A stretch of 34,232 nucleotides of DNA. Origin: a virus. Positions 1-7,394 of the stretch are shown here, in pieces (position 1 is the first letter of the stretch; each line of letters starts with the position of its first letter). The stretch is taken from positions 1 through 34,232 of IMG/VR virus record IMGVR_UViG_3300031758_000285. The stretch is one strand, 5' to 3'. The notes below the pieces were generated by a model. It made no database searches. It worked only from the letters and a program-made list of their open reading frames with translations, and was not told the origin of the DNA. A program made the position numbers and the translations under genes.

Positions 1-1526
1 TGCTGGTATTCCTGCAGGCTCATGATGCCTTCTGCTTCCATTGATGATTGCCCGTACCGTTCAATGCTGAGCGCGCCATAACGTAAGGCATCAATGCCGT
101 GATCTGAACCACGGAAGTTGATCCTGCCCGCTGATGAGCGTTCAGTGTGATACTGGCGCATTTCATCTATCAACTGGCGGCAGTGCGGTGATATGAAGAA
201 CCGGCCCATACGCATCTGCTGTATCATATACTGCAGGCCATAGTCAATGCCGCGCGAGCCGTCAGGATTGGTAAATGGTTCGTTGAGTGTGCGTATGCCA
301 TATCTGTTGGTCAGTTCGTGTATGGCTGACGTGGTTTCTGTATAGCCCTTGCGCTGTCCATCTGGTGGCCAGGCCACGGGCACATCTCTACCTCTGCTGA
401 GTATGTGTGGTGCATATTCCACAGGCGTTTGGCTGCGTCCATAATACTCGTCGTAGACATAGGTGCATTGTGTGCGTGGATCATATGCTATCCAGATCAC
501 AGCAGTGGGATCAGGTGATCTACCAAAGTCAATGCCGGCTATACGGCGATGCCATACTTCTAACTTGGGAGGCTCTTTAAGTATGACCCTGTCCCAGTCT
601 ATCTGGAACACTGACCCTGCGCCTGCCATGGGTATGCCCTGTGTTCTTGATTCTATCTCCCAGGGCAGCCACGATGCTTTCAACAGATCTCGCGTTTTGG
701 TGTCTAACAGGGATTCAGGCACATCATCCCAGGTATAGCGCACCATTGAGTGGCCTTCCACACCTTCCCAGAATCGCTTGATCATTGGCGTCCAACCTAC
801 CAAGGGCGTGGCTGATAGATAGATTCTGCCTTCTTGTCCTGTGGGTGTTTGTGCCAAGGCACGTATCAGTTCTGACACCACATCATCGTCTCTGGGCTGC
901 TCGTCAAACCAGATGACGTCAGCCTTGCCGCCCTGCAGCACAGCACGGTCCTGCTCATAACTTACTATCTGCAGGGTTGATATGGAACCTGATTTATGAC
1001 GTATCTGTAGGCCACCTATGCCTCTGCGGTCAGCACCGGTGATGATGGTATCTCTCAAGATCGCAGACTTTGGCACTAGACCTGAACCTATGGCTGCTTC
1101 CTGTATCTTGTCCTGTGTGCCCACTAAAGTGTCTTGTATGGCTTCACGGATCTGCTGGCTTGACGCGCCTGCTGCTATCACACGCACACCTGTTTGATAT
1201 CTTATGTCGCCCCACCAGTCAGGATAGATGCCGGTCAAGTGACAAGCAATGGCATAGCCCACTGAGTATGATTTGCCTGATCGGTTTGACGCTATCACTG
1301 CCTGCGCCATGGTGCGCAGCTCATACAGTTTCTTTTGATAGTCAAAGGGTTGGTAGTATCGGATCTTGTTGTATTGTAAGTCTTGCTCGTAGAATGCTAT
1401 CAGTTCTGCATACTGGCGCATCTGACTGTTGTTGTTGCGGTCAATGGTGATGCCGTGCCTCTCAAGTTCTTGATTGGCCTGCTCACGGGCACGGTTAAAC
1501 AGTTGATCAGGCGCTATCAGTGCCAT
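1..1526 (-). CDS. terL: Terminase large subunit (TerL), 3' end cut by the window edge
   Basis: The packaging motor: an ATPase that pumps DNA through the portal, and a nuclease that cuts concatemers. Translating leftward from the ATG at 1526 gives 508 open codons to the edge. Walker A is ASNRSGKS (about residues 79-86), Walker B is VIWFDE (204-209), and motif III is YLSATP (236-241). The C-terminal RNase H-like nuclease begins at GIDFG (D333) and has a late acidic motif, SDHGIDALRY, near residue 480. Almost the whole protein is therefore present and only a short tail is missing. The start overlaps the end of the TerS-like gene by 20 nt. If the contig is circular, the frame continues for ten more codons across the junction and stops, giving about 518 aa. 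No key motif is lost. Very confident. Confidence 0.95.
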   Translation of the reverse strand, partial: MALIAPDQLFNRAREQANQELERHGITIDRNNNSQMRQYAELIAFYEQDLQYNKIRYYQPFDYQKKLYELRTMAQAVIASNRSGKSYSVGYAIACHLTGIYPDWWGDIRYQTGVRVIAAGASSQQIREAIQDTLVGTQDKIQEAAIGSGLVPKSAILRDTIITGADRRGIGGLQIRHKSGSISTLQIVSYEQDRAVLQGGKADVIWFDEQPRDDDVVSELIRALAQTPTGQEGRIYLSATPLVGWTPMIKRFWEGVEGHSMVRYTWDDVPESLLDTKTRDLLKASWLPWEIESRTQGIPMAGAGSVFQIDWDRVILKEPPKLEVWHRRIAGIDFGRSPDPTAVIWIAYDPRTQCTYVYDEYYGRSQTPVEYAPHILSRGRDVPVAWPPDGQRKGYTETTSAIHELTNRYGIRTLNEPFTNPDGSRGIDYGLQYMIQQMRMGRFFISPHCRQLIDEMRQYHTERSSAGRINFRGSDHGIDALRYGALSIERYGQSSMEAEGIMSLQEYQ

Positions 1527-1938
1527 TGGTTATTTGGGGTAGGACTTCTTTGAATTCAGCGTCAATGGTTTCTTGCTGTAGGTTCCGGATGATGTCACTC
1601 ACACGGTCATCAACGAATGATACTTCTACTTTTTCACTTACCACGCGGCTCAATATCATACGCTCATATTCCAAGCGACCTTTGTAGTCTAGACGATTGA
1701 TTGCGTCCACATAACCTTCTGCCAACAGTGTGGCAAAGTCTTTGTGCGCATGTTCGTTGATGGCTTTGAGTATTGACACGCCTGAAATGCGTGTGATCAG
1801 TCCTTTGGGCCTGCCACCAGGATTGTTGGATGGTCTGCCTGCCAAGCCGTGACTACTTTTTGTAGATTTGATCGGATCAAAATTGGTGTAGTCAGCAGTG
1901 GAATCAGCAGTGTCTCTGCTGTTATTGGTGTCTAACAC
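1507..1938 (-). CDS. Probable terminase small subunit (TerS-like)
   Basis: 143 aa, GTG start, ending inside the first codons of TerL, which is the usual terS-terL arrangement. The disordered, polar N-terminus (1-35) is followed by NPGGRPKG (39-46), the basic GRPKG-type motif found in DUF5681-like phage proteins near terminases. The rest is a predicted helical body with an acidic C-terminus. TerS proteins recognise the packaging site and stimulate TerL. The assignment rests on size, position, overlap and the GRPKG motif; I cannot confirm a helix-turn-helix. The alternative is a terminase-associated DNA-binding protein of unknown role. Confidence 0.65.
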   Translation of the reverse strand: MLDTNNSRDTADSTADYTNFDPIKSTKSSHGLAGRPSNNPGGRPKGLITRISGVSILKAINEHAHKDFATLLAEGYVDAINRLDYKGRLEYERMILSRVVSEKVEVSFVDDRVSDIIRNLQQETIDAEFKEVLPQITNGTDSA

Positions 1939-1942
1939 TGTA

Positions 1943-2185
1943 TTATCTTACGTCTCTGTTTTTATCGCCGCGGTTGTACTGGTCGCCGCGTGATCTGGGT
2001 TTGGTTGCGTTTAAACCAGTTTCAATAGGCGGCTGTGCGCCTGTGTTCCAGGCTTCGCGACCTGAAGTCTGGTAAGCATCTTGCTTGGTTTTCACGCGAT
2101 TGGTGGTCTGCTGAAGTAACACAGAGGATGGTTTCAAGGTCCGGGTTCTGACCGTTTTTGAGCCTAAGAGTTTTCCCATAGTCAT
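1943..2185 (-). CDS. Small basic hypothetical protein
   Basis: 80 aa, rich in Lys, Arg, Thr and Gln, with no hydrophobic segment; likely disordered (for example NTGAQPPIETG, then a charged RSRGDQYNRGDKNR tail). It lies 4 bp upstream of the TerS-like gene and just downstream of the rho-independent terminator that closes the NUMOD gene, so it is the first gene of the terminase transcript. No good Shine-Dalgarno precedes the ATG at 2185; the in-frame ATG at 2179 is an alternative. A CTAAATA motif (2187-2193) abuts the start. Function unknown. Confidence 0.6.
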   Translation of the reverse strand: MTMGKLLGSKTVRTRTLKPSSVLLQQTTNRVKTKQDAYQTSGREAWNTGAQPPIETGLNATKPRSRGDQYNRGDKNRDVR

Positions 2186-2195
2186 TTATTTAGTC

Positions 2196-2220
2196 AAAAA
2201 AAACCCCGCGCCTGGCGGGG
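2196..2220 (-). terminator. Rho-independent terminator after the NUMOD gene
   Basis: Read leftward, a perfect 6-bp CCCCGC/GCGGGG stem (2215-2220 and 2204-2209) with a 5-nt loop is followed by eight T (A on the + strand, 2196-2203). It separates the NUMOD gene from the terminase genes, so the latter need their own promoter or read-through. Confidence 0.92.
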
Positions 2221-2256
2221 CTAACCTCCCAGCAGTGATCTAGTTTGATCCCTTAA

Positions 2257-2886
2257 TTACATCATCTTTTTACACTTATCAAAGTGCCAATGTTTCATAG
2301 CACTCATACCACCTTCCAAATGACAATGTGGACAAGTTAGACGTTGTTGCGGTTTTCTTAAATTTAATTTAGGTTTTCCTTTTTGTGCTTCACTAATTTT
2401 CTTTCTTGTTTCTTCTGTAATTGGAGATCTTTTGGTCCACGCTGCTTTCATTTTTATTATTGTTTCAGCACTGCGTTTTTTTCCTTTGTTAGATAATTGT
2501 CTTTTTTTAACTGATTCTGGAGTTTGTTTCATTCCTTTTTTTGCGAGCCCAATATTTTTCTTATGCTCATCTGTTAATTTTACACCTTTATGCGAATCAC
2601 TCAGTTTTTGCTTTGTTTCTTCACGCCATATACGGTTTTTGCCTGCCTGTCTAAGTTTTTCTTTTCTTGCTTCAGTGTAACTGGCTTTTATCTCTTGGCT
2701 TAGTTTATTGCGATGTTCTTGTTTCTGATAATAATCTCTTAATGAATTACTAATTTTCTCCCTTCTCGCGGGATCAGCAGCAGCAATTAATTTTTCATCG
2801 CTAACATTGTGTTTGGGGTTCTCCCGTAGTGTTTGTAATAATTTTTTGAAATCTTTTGCGGAGATCACACCATTTTTTAGTGGCAT
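2257..2886 (-). CDS. NUMOD3-repeat and zinc-finger DNA-binding protein, homing-endonuclease-like but without a visible nuclease domain
   Basis: 209 aa from the ATG at 2886, which has GGGAGA about 8 nt upstream; a longer frame from a TTG at 2901 has no such support. The protein is very Lys-rich. Residues about 90-175 hold five units of roughly 17 aa (for example TDEHKKNIGLAKKG, ITEETRKKISEAQKGK), the pattern of NUMOD3 DNA-binding modules found in GIY-YIG and HNH homing endonucleases. The C-terminus has CPHC and then HWHFDKC, a probable C2HC zinc finger of the kind that ends many phage homing endonucleases. The N-terminal 90 residues lack GIY-YIG and HNH motifs and look like further helical DNA-binding repeats. 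The gene overlaps the ATPase stop by 10 nt, ends in its own terminator and is more AT-rich than its neighbours, suggesting an acquired gene. It could be a nuclease-less remnant or a regulator. Confidence 0.8.
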   Translation of the reverse strand: MPLKNGVISAKDFKKLLQTLRENPKHNVSDEKLIAAADPARREKISNSLRDYYQKQEHRNKLSQEIKASYTEARKEKLRQAGKNRIWREETKQKLSDSHKGVKLTDEHKKNIGLAKKGMKQTPESVKKRQLSNKGKKRSAETIIKMKAAWTKRSPITEETRKKISEAQKGKPKLNLRKPQQRLTCPHCHLEGGMSAMKHWHFDKCKKMM

Positions 2887-3752
2887 TTTTGTTTCTCCCA
2901 ACGGGCACGATAGTCACGTTTGTTTGCGTATTTGGCCATATACCGCCATAGTTTGTCTTCTACAAATCTCACAGAGGTTTCTTTCACCTGTGTCCAATTG
3001 TCCCACAACCAATGCAACATTTCGGCTTTTTGATCTTCTGTTGCGCCTATACACATATTGGTATTCCAAACTACATCAGCGATCCAACCCCAATAAGTTT
3101 CTTGATCCATTATCAAATCTTCATAGGTAACTCTACTATAGATTGCGTGTTTATTGTTTAATGGTACCCATTTTGGTGACCCAATTGCATACTGATTCAG
3201 ATCTTGTGCCGTGGCCAAAGGAGTATTCATTGTAAAAATAAATTTTACACGACCATCAAACGGAACTATGAAGCCTGTGCGATCTGGATACATACTTTTC
3301 CAATGTTCAATAGCTTCTTGTTCTAATGTCTCGGCTTGACTTACTTGCGCACCTAAACTGGTATTGTACTCCAAGCGATCTCCAGAATTTTTGTCCATTG
3401 CAATTTTAAACATATCAAGAAAGCCGGTGCTTGGTGTAAACAATCCATTCATATCATCAATATACACAGCAACAAATTCTTTGGGTTGAGCCAAATATAC
3501 CGCTACAGCTATAGTTTTGATAAATGCCCAAGGTTTCATATCGCCTTTTAAGGTCACCATTTTAATATTCTTTTTATCTGCGATTGTTTCCACTGTGTAA
3601 CTTTTACCTACACCTGGTTGGCCTGGAATGTACAGGTGATGGTCTTGATCATCAAAAAATTCATTGACCGCGCTGAGAAACAACTGCCGGTAATCTTGTC
3701 CTTTAATTAAAAAAGCCTGGTGCTGTGCACCAAAGTGATCATTGAAAGCCAT
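2877..3752 (-). CDS. AAA+ family ATPase
   Basis: 291 aa. Visible motifs are Walker A GQPGVGKS (44-51), Walker B VAVYIDD (94-100), a sensor-1 Asn in FIFTMN (N176), a candidate arginine finger in AIYSRV (R207) and a possible sensor-2 Arg in SVRFVEDKLW (R262). The order and spacing fit a single AAA+ module with a small helical lid; I see no added protease or DNA-binding domain. AAA+ proteins of this size can be helicase loaders, MoxR-like remodelers or DNA-handling factors. The sequence alone does not choose, but this is the only candidate replication-related enzyme in the window. It has its own SD (AAGGA) and a candidate promoter directly upstream, and the NUMOD gene follows with a short overlap. 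Confidence 0.88.
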   Translation of the reverse strand: MAFNDHFGAQHQAFLIKGQDYRQLFLSAVNEFFDDQDHHLYIPGQPGVGKSYTVETIADKKNIKMVTLKGDMKPWAFIKTIAVAVYLAQPKEFVAVYIDDMNGLFTPSTGFLDMFKIAMDKNSGDRLEYNTSLGAQVSQAETLEQEAIEHWKSMYPDRTGFIVPFDGRVKFIFTMNTPLATAQDLNQYAIGSPKWVPLNNKHAIYSRVTYEDLIMDQETYWGWIADVVWNTNMCIGATEDQKAEMLHWLWDNWTQVKETSVRFVEDKLWRYMAKYANKRDYRARWEKQKCH

Positions 3753-3779
3753 GATAGATATCCTTGTTGTTAAAAGTTT

Positions 3780-3809
3780 ATGTTAAGCGATTAGTTATTT
3801 TTCTGTCAA
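3780..3809 (-). promoter_or_regulatory. Candidate sigma70-type promoter of the ATPase gene
   Basis: On the minus strand TTGACA (3804-3809), an 18-bp spacer and TAACAT (3780-3785) lie in the 81-bp gap upstream of the ATPase gene. The predicted start near 3773 leaves a leader of about 20 nt with an AAGGA ribosome site. The -35 is perfect and the -10 has two mismatches to TATAAT. Confidence 0.55.
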
Positions 3810-3833
3810 ATGTATTGTTGTAAAAAAACAACA

Positions 3834-4472
3834 CTACTCGCTACGCAAAGTTTGGTTATAGAACCAAGTGTCCTGTTCAGTTGACCATTTTTGTGTGTTT
3901 TCCACTGTGTAGATTTTTGTAGAGATTTTGAAGTCTGGCGTTTTCATTTCTTTGGGAACCATACTAACATCATACCAAAGGCAGCGGTTGTTGGGCTGCA
4001 CAGCATACTGACCTGAATCCATTTGTATGACATTGAAACTTTTGTGCTCGTCTGCTGACTCTGAGAACCCAACATTTAGGCAGTTGTGATCTGGAGCGGC
4101 TTGGTCAATGGTAAAAAGATAGTTGCCCCAGTGATACTGCTGATCTCTGCCGTAGAACTTGACTTTCAATCCACGCAGGTTTGATTTTTCTATAACTGCT
4201 ATGTCGTAGGCCAAGCAGTCCCAGATCTGCAGGTGATCTAGTGGCAAGGGGTTGTCAACTGCTTGCCACACAAACGCGGATATAGGCAGTTTGTCGTAGA
4301 TGGCGCCATAGTTGATCAGCATGGCCTCAATACGGAATGCCTGACCTTTGATGCTTTTTACTGTGAGCCAGTAGCAGGGTTCCAGATCACCATGACCCCG
4401 TTCATGGTCATAGAGATATTCTGCACGCACGTAACATTTGATTGCTGGCACATTGGCCACTAGATATGACAT
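3834..4472 (-). CDS. Conserved-looking phage hypothetical protein
   Basis: 212 aa, with SD AAGGAAATATC before the ATG at 4472. Rich in Tyr, Trp and His with many beta-type stretches (for example CYWLTVKSIKG, VKFYGRDQQYHWGNYLF), no signal peptide, membrane segment or motif I recognise. The composition suggests a compact soluble beta-rich fold. It sits between the secreted small protein and the promoter of the ATPase gene and is the last gene before that promoter. Function unknown. Confidence 0.75.
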   Translation of the reverse strand: MSYLVANVPAIKCYVRAEYLYDHERGHGDLEPCYWLTVKSIKGQAFRIEAMLINYGAIYDKLPISAFVWQAVDNPLPLDHLQIWDCLAYDIAVIEKSNLRGLKVKFYGRDQQYHWGNYLFTIDQAAPDHNCLNVGFSESADEHKSFNVIQMDSGQYAVQPNNRCLWYDVSMVPKEMKTPDFKISTKIYTVENTQKWSTEQDTWFYNQTLRSE

Positions 4473-4487
4473 GATATTTCCTTTATG

Positions 4488-4856
4488 TTATTCAATTCTT
4501 AGACACTGACCCTGACCCACGAAGTGAAATACATCTCTACCTCTATGGCCTATTCTTGCATACTGCACTGCACCTGTGCCTGACCACTGCAGTTGTTCCC
4601 ATACACTAGTATTGAATTTAGTCTCTAGACTTTCCATGACATGGGCATATCTGTCATGTTCAGAGGGCAGCGCACGTGTCAATGTTCTCACTCGGGGCTG
4701 TGGCACCTGTTGACCCTGTATGGTAGTGACAACAGCACCAGGTTTCAAGGTAAAGCGATATTCATAGTTTGTCACCATATCTTTAGTGGTACATGACCAG
4801 ATTTCAGCCAAAACCGGTGGTGAAACCAGCAAAAATAATAATGCCAGTTTATTCAT
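4488..4856 (-). CDS. Small secreted or periplasmic protein with a signal peptide
   Basis: About 122 aa from the ATG at 4856, whose N-terminus (MNK, then ALLFLLVSPPVLA) is a typical Sec signal peptide with a likely signal peptidase I cut after VLA. A start at 4880 would add eight residues ahead of the charged n-region, so I prefer 4856, which overlaps the previous gene by 8 nt. The mature part has two Cys, one near its N-terminus (EIWSC) and one near its C-terminus (GQGQC), able to form a disulfide, and no transmembrane helix. No lysozyme or amidase motif is visible. Possible roles are an envelope-acting lysis accessory or a superinfection-exclusion protein; the sequence does not decide. Confidence 0.72.
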   Translation of the reverse strand: MNKLALLFLLVSPPVLAEIWSCTTKDMVTNYEYRFTLKPGAVVTTIQGQQVPQPRVRTLTRALPSEHDRYAHVMESLETKFNTSVWEQLQWSGTGAVQYARIGHRGRDVFHFVGQGQCLRIE

Positions 4857-5055
4857 TGGTTGCCCCGTGGCGGTAGCCATGTACGGGGCCAGACATGGGA
4901 GAAGGGTTGGAGCACCCTGCTACCTTGATCAACTCAGCACAAGCCTGAGCTGGGTTGAGATCTTGTTCTCGCATGATGGCTTGGATGTAAGCACTGCGCA
5001 AGACCTGCATCTGTCGTTGGGGTGTGAGATTACTCAGTAATTCGTCTGCTGTCAT
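4849..5055 (-). CDS. Small hypothetical protein
   Basis: 68 aa, with a strong SD (GGAGG) before the ATG at 5055. A helical N-terminal half (ELLSNLTPQRQMQVLRSAY) is followed by a Pro/Gly-rich tail. It overlaps the gene before it by 26 nt and the secreted protein after it by 8 nt, so translation is probably coupled. No family recognised. Confidence 0.65.
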   Translation of the reverse strand: MTADELLSNLTPQRQMQVLRSAYIQAIMREQDLNPAQACAELIKVAGCSNPSPMSGPVHGYRHGATNE

Positions 5056-5416
5056 TTCGGATTGCCTCCAACATTTCTGTGACCTTGTTAGTTTGATTGG
5101 GTTTAATTTTCGCCAATTGAGATTTCAAACTCTGATCGTCTTCTAGGCTGGTATCAGGTTCCGGCAGTGACATCCTGCCCAATTGTTGACGCAAGTCTGA
5201 CAGCATTTGATTGACAGATTCATCTGTGAGATATTCTCCAAACAAGCAATGAAAATCATACTGTATATTGCTGCGTAAGTCTGCTAGATCTGTACCTGGT
5301 CCCGTCAATATCCAATTGGCCAACACAGTGTATCTTTTTAACTGATCAAGATTTCCTTGTAAAACTTTACGGATAAACTCATCTGGGTTTTGATCTACGT
5401 CTTGTTGTGTAAACAT
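5030..5416 (-). CDS. Hypothetical acidic helical protein
   Basis: 128 aa, SD GAGGAG before the ATG at 5416. Mostly helical and charged, without Cys-based motifs, signal or membrane segment. It is in a tightly packed leftward run of small genes behind the promoter at 6991-7019. Function unknown. Confidence 0.68.
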   Translation of the reverse strand: MFTQQDVDQNPDEFIRKVLQGNLDQLKRYTVLANWILTGPGTDLADLRSNIQYDFHCLFGEYLTDESVNQMLSDLRQQLGRMSLPEPDTSLEDDQSLKSQLAKIKPNQTNKVTEMLEAIRNDSRRITE

Positions 5417-5420
5417 GATA

Positions 5421-5825
5421 CTACTCCTCTGTAAAAAGATGTTGTGGTAATTGTACTGGTGGTGGTTGTATACCCAGTGGCCTAGGAGGTTTGTAGCCGG
5501 CTTTCAGCAGTCGTTGCCTAAACGTATTGGGTATGTTCCAATTGACATAGTCCATGAGTTCTTCGGGAAATGGCAGCATGGATCCGTATTTTCGGTGCAG
5601 TCCGCGGTGTCGGTTGTAGTTTGGAAACTTACCTGCTGGATCGGTCCTGTCCCAGAGATATTCTGCTTCACCTGGGCTCAGCAGTTGACCTTTTTGATAT
5701 AGATCGCAGATGGCTGGGTACAGCCTATCATAGCCTTCGGAATCAATGCCAGCATCACGCATAGCACGCCAACGCTGTAGTGCGGCTTCAAAATACTGTT
5801 CTACTACCAGGGGTGGATTAATCAT
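5421..5825 (-). CDS. Hypothetical protein
   Basis: 134 aa when started at the ATG at 5825, which has AAAGGAG about 8 nt upstream and overlaps the previous gene's end; a longer frame from 5864 lacks this support. Residues are rich in Tyr, Arg and Pro, with an internal segment (NYNRHRGLHRKYGSML) and a Pro-rich C-terminus (PPRPLGIQPPPVQLPQ). No catalytic pattern recognised. Confidence 0.7.
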   Translation of the reverse strand: MINPPLVVEQYFEAALQRWRAMRDAGIDSEGYDRLYPAICDLYQKGQLLSPGEAEYLWDRTDPAGKFPNYNRHRGLHRKYGSMLPFPEELMDYVNWNIPNTFRQRLLKAGYKPPRPLGIQPPPVQLPQHLFTEE

Positions 5826-6189
5826 ACTGACTTCTCCTTTGATCCCAACGTTCATACTGTTCACGCGTCAGTTCTGCTGCACTGGGTTCTGGATCTTGAC
5901 TGCGATCATTCACCATACAAAATAACCAAGCGCGATTTTGTGGCCACTGACCTGACATATCCTCAAGCCAGGCCTCCAATCTTGACCATGGTATTTCATA
6001 CACGTTGCCCTCTAAAAAACCAATGTGCAATCTATCAACTGTGGGCAAGACCTTTATCTCTAATATTTTATTGCGATTGAACACAAATTCAACTGCATGC
6101 TCACCAAATCTATAGACTATATCAGGATAAAGCGTTTTCATGCGATGTATAACATCGCTGGGTGTAAGATCCGGTTTTTTATTCAGCAT
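5818..6189 (-). CDS. Hypothetical protein
   Basis: 123 aa, SD GGGAGGC before the ATG at 6189, overlapping the stop of the preceding gene by 11 nt. Mixed alpha/beta: a helical start, beta stretches (AVEFVFNRNKILEIKV) and a charged helical tail. No known motif. Tight overlaps on both sides place it in the same operon as its neighbours. Confidence 0.7.
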   Translation of the reverse strand: MLNKKPDLTPSDVIHRMKTLYPDIVYRFGEHAVEFVFNRNKILEIKVLPTVDRLHIGFLEGNVYEIPWSRLEAWLEDMSGQWPQNRAWLFCMVNDRSQDPEPSAAELTREQYERWDQRRSQYD

Positions 6190-6931
6190 TCACGCCTCCC
6201 ACATGTGGAGCTGCTATGATAGCAGCCAGCCCCGATGGTTGTCTATGCTGCGGTTTACCTAATGTGATTTCACCCCAGTATCCATCATACAACATATTGG
6301 CTGCTCGTTGACGCGGACTCAAATCTTCAGAGCAAATGGCAATGCGATAGTCTTGCTCACCACAATAAAATGTAAAAAATGCTTCCTTTCGGCACCATAA
6401 CAGTGCCATACCAGGCTGCATTTTCTTTTCACCGCGGAGATGGCAATGTCCCAGATACACTTGATCTTCATAATCACGATAACGATGGTAATGTTGCAAT
6501 GCACGACGGCTTGTATCATCCCTAATGCATCTGGTGAAATTGTTGCGGCGTATTTGGAGATAACCAGTTAATCTCACATAACTGCCCTGCAGTTGTGCTA
6601 TATTAGTTTGTACCGTGAGATAACATTTAAAACTGCTTTTCATCTCACGACCTGTGTCTAGACTGATATTTTTTGCTATCTGGGCGCGGATTCCGGTGAT
6701 GCGCGGCAGCTCCTCTTCAGAGACTTCGTCTCCCTCACTGGGGACTACGCCCTCCTGGGCGCAGCCATTGATAGCCAGAGGCGTGTCCATTCCTCTAACT
6801 GCGTCTTCAGACACGCAGTCATTTTCTGTGTAATTAACAGTTTTAAGTTTGTAATTTGTAATTAATTGCGCACAGTCTTGACTTAAAAAAAGGTCACTGC
6901 TCTGTGATTTTGATGGTTTGGTTGTGTTCAT
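6179..6931 (-). CDS. Hypothetical protein, first gene of the leftward promoter
   Basis: 250 aa, SD AAAGGA before the ATG at 6931, reading from the strong promoter at 6991-7019. The N-terminal 75 residues look disordered and acidic (EGDEVSEEELP). The rest has several Cys and aromatic residues, basic stretches (HYHRYRDYEDQVYLGHCHLRGEKK) and a Gly/Ala-rich tail. I find no known domain. As the first gene of an operon behind a near-consensus promoter it may be early-expressed, but that is inference. Confidence 0.72.
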   Translation of the reverse strand: MNTTKPSKSQSSDLFLSQDCAQLITNYKLKTVNYTENDCVSEDAVRGMDTPLAINGCAQEGVVPSEGDEVSEEELPRITGIRAQIAKNISLDTGREMKSSFKCYLTVQTNIAQLQGSYVRLTGYLQIRRNNFTRCIRDDTSRRALQHYHRYRDYEDQVYLGHCHLRGEKKMQPGMALLWCRKEAFFTFYCGEQDYRIAICSEDLSPRQRAANMLYDGYWGEITLGKPQHRQPSGLAAIIAAPHVGGVNAE

Positions 6932-6990
6932 TATTAGTCCTTTATAAAATGATATTGGTTAGCCATAGCACCAATATCATGTATTTAGCG

Positions 6991-7019
6991 ATTGTATGCT
7001 AGATAAATACAAATGTCAA
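6991..7019 (-). promoter_or_regulatory. Strong sigma70-type leftward promoter
   Basis: Minus strand TTGACA (7014-7019), exactly 17 bp, then TACAAT (6991-6996): a perfect -35, optimal spacing and one -10 mismatch. The start near 6984 falls inside a GCTAAATA motif (6982-6989). It drives the leftward gene group from 6931. Confidence 0.82.
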
Positions 7020-7349
7020 GTTTAAGTTAGTCCTTTACTTGACACCTACGCCTAATCCGTCTTGAGCGACTCTAGATTGGGCTGTCCCAACTGAAGGATC
7101 TTTTACACGTTTAGCTAGTATCACTGGGACAACACACTGACGCCGGGTCTCCGACAAGGGTTCCCGAAAGACATTTTAAGGCATTTTTATCCAGTTTAGC
7201 GTCAAAATTATCTTGATTATATCGCATGAGAAATAAGCCATGTGGGCGTTTTTAGCCATATTTTCGCCCTATTATTTCTTGAGTATGTTTGGACTGGGTG
7301 CGCTATCACCGTAAAATGGATCTGTTCCCAAAATTTCTAGAATCTGTTC

Positions 7350-7358
7350 TGTTATATT
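7350..7358 (+). promoter_or_regulatory. Candidate extended -10 promoter for the rightward island
   Basis: TG, one base, then TATATT (TG at 7350-7351, TATATT at 7353-7358) matches an extended -10 element; no good -35 lies at the expected distance. Transcription from about 7365 would put the 9-bp hairpin in the leader of the 164-aa gene. A T4-late-like TATAAATA at 7410-7417 is an alternative -10. Confidence 0.35.
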
Positions 7359-7369
7359 TGTGTATCCAA

Positions 7370-7394
7370 CACAGTGGCCCAAAAAGCCACTGTG
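7370..7394 (+). other. Perfect 9-bp hairpin in the leader of the rightward operon
   Basis: CACAGTGGC (7370-7378) pairs with GCCACTGTG (7386-7394) around a CCAAAAA loop, about 50 nt before the ATG at 7445. Neither strand continues into a T-run, so it is not a standard terminator. It may be an operator, an RNA stability element or a protein-binding site. Confidence 0.6.

Noticed and set aside
3813-3833. Weak hairpin TGTTGT/ACAACA with a T-rich loop after the 212-aa gene
   Set aside because: AU-rich stem with the T-run in the loop rather than after it; not a credible rho-independent terminator.
7039-7066. Second TTGACA on the + strand as a rightward promoter
   Set aside because: No -10-like hexamer 16-18 bp downstream.
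7081-7180. Possible hammerhead ribozyme (CTGA...CGAAAG)
   Set aside because: The invariant CUGANGA core is not matched (CTGACGC and CTGAAGG occur instead), so the small-ribozyme reading fails.
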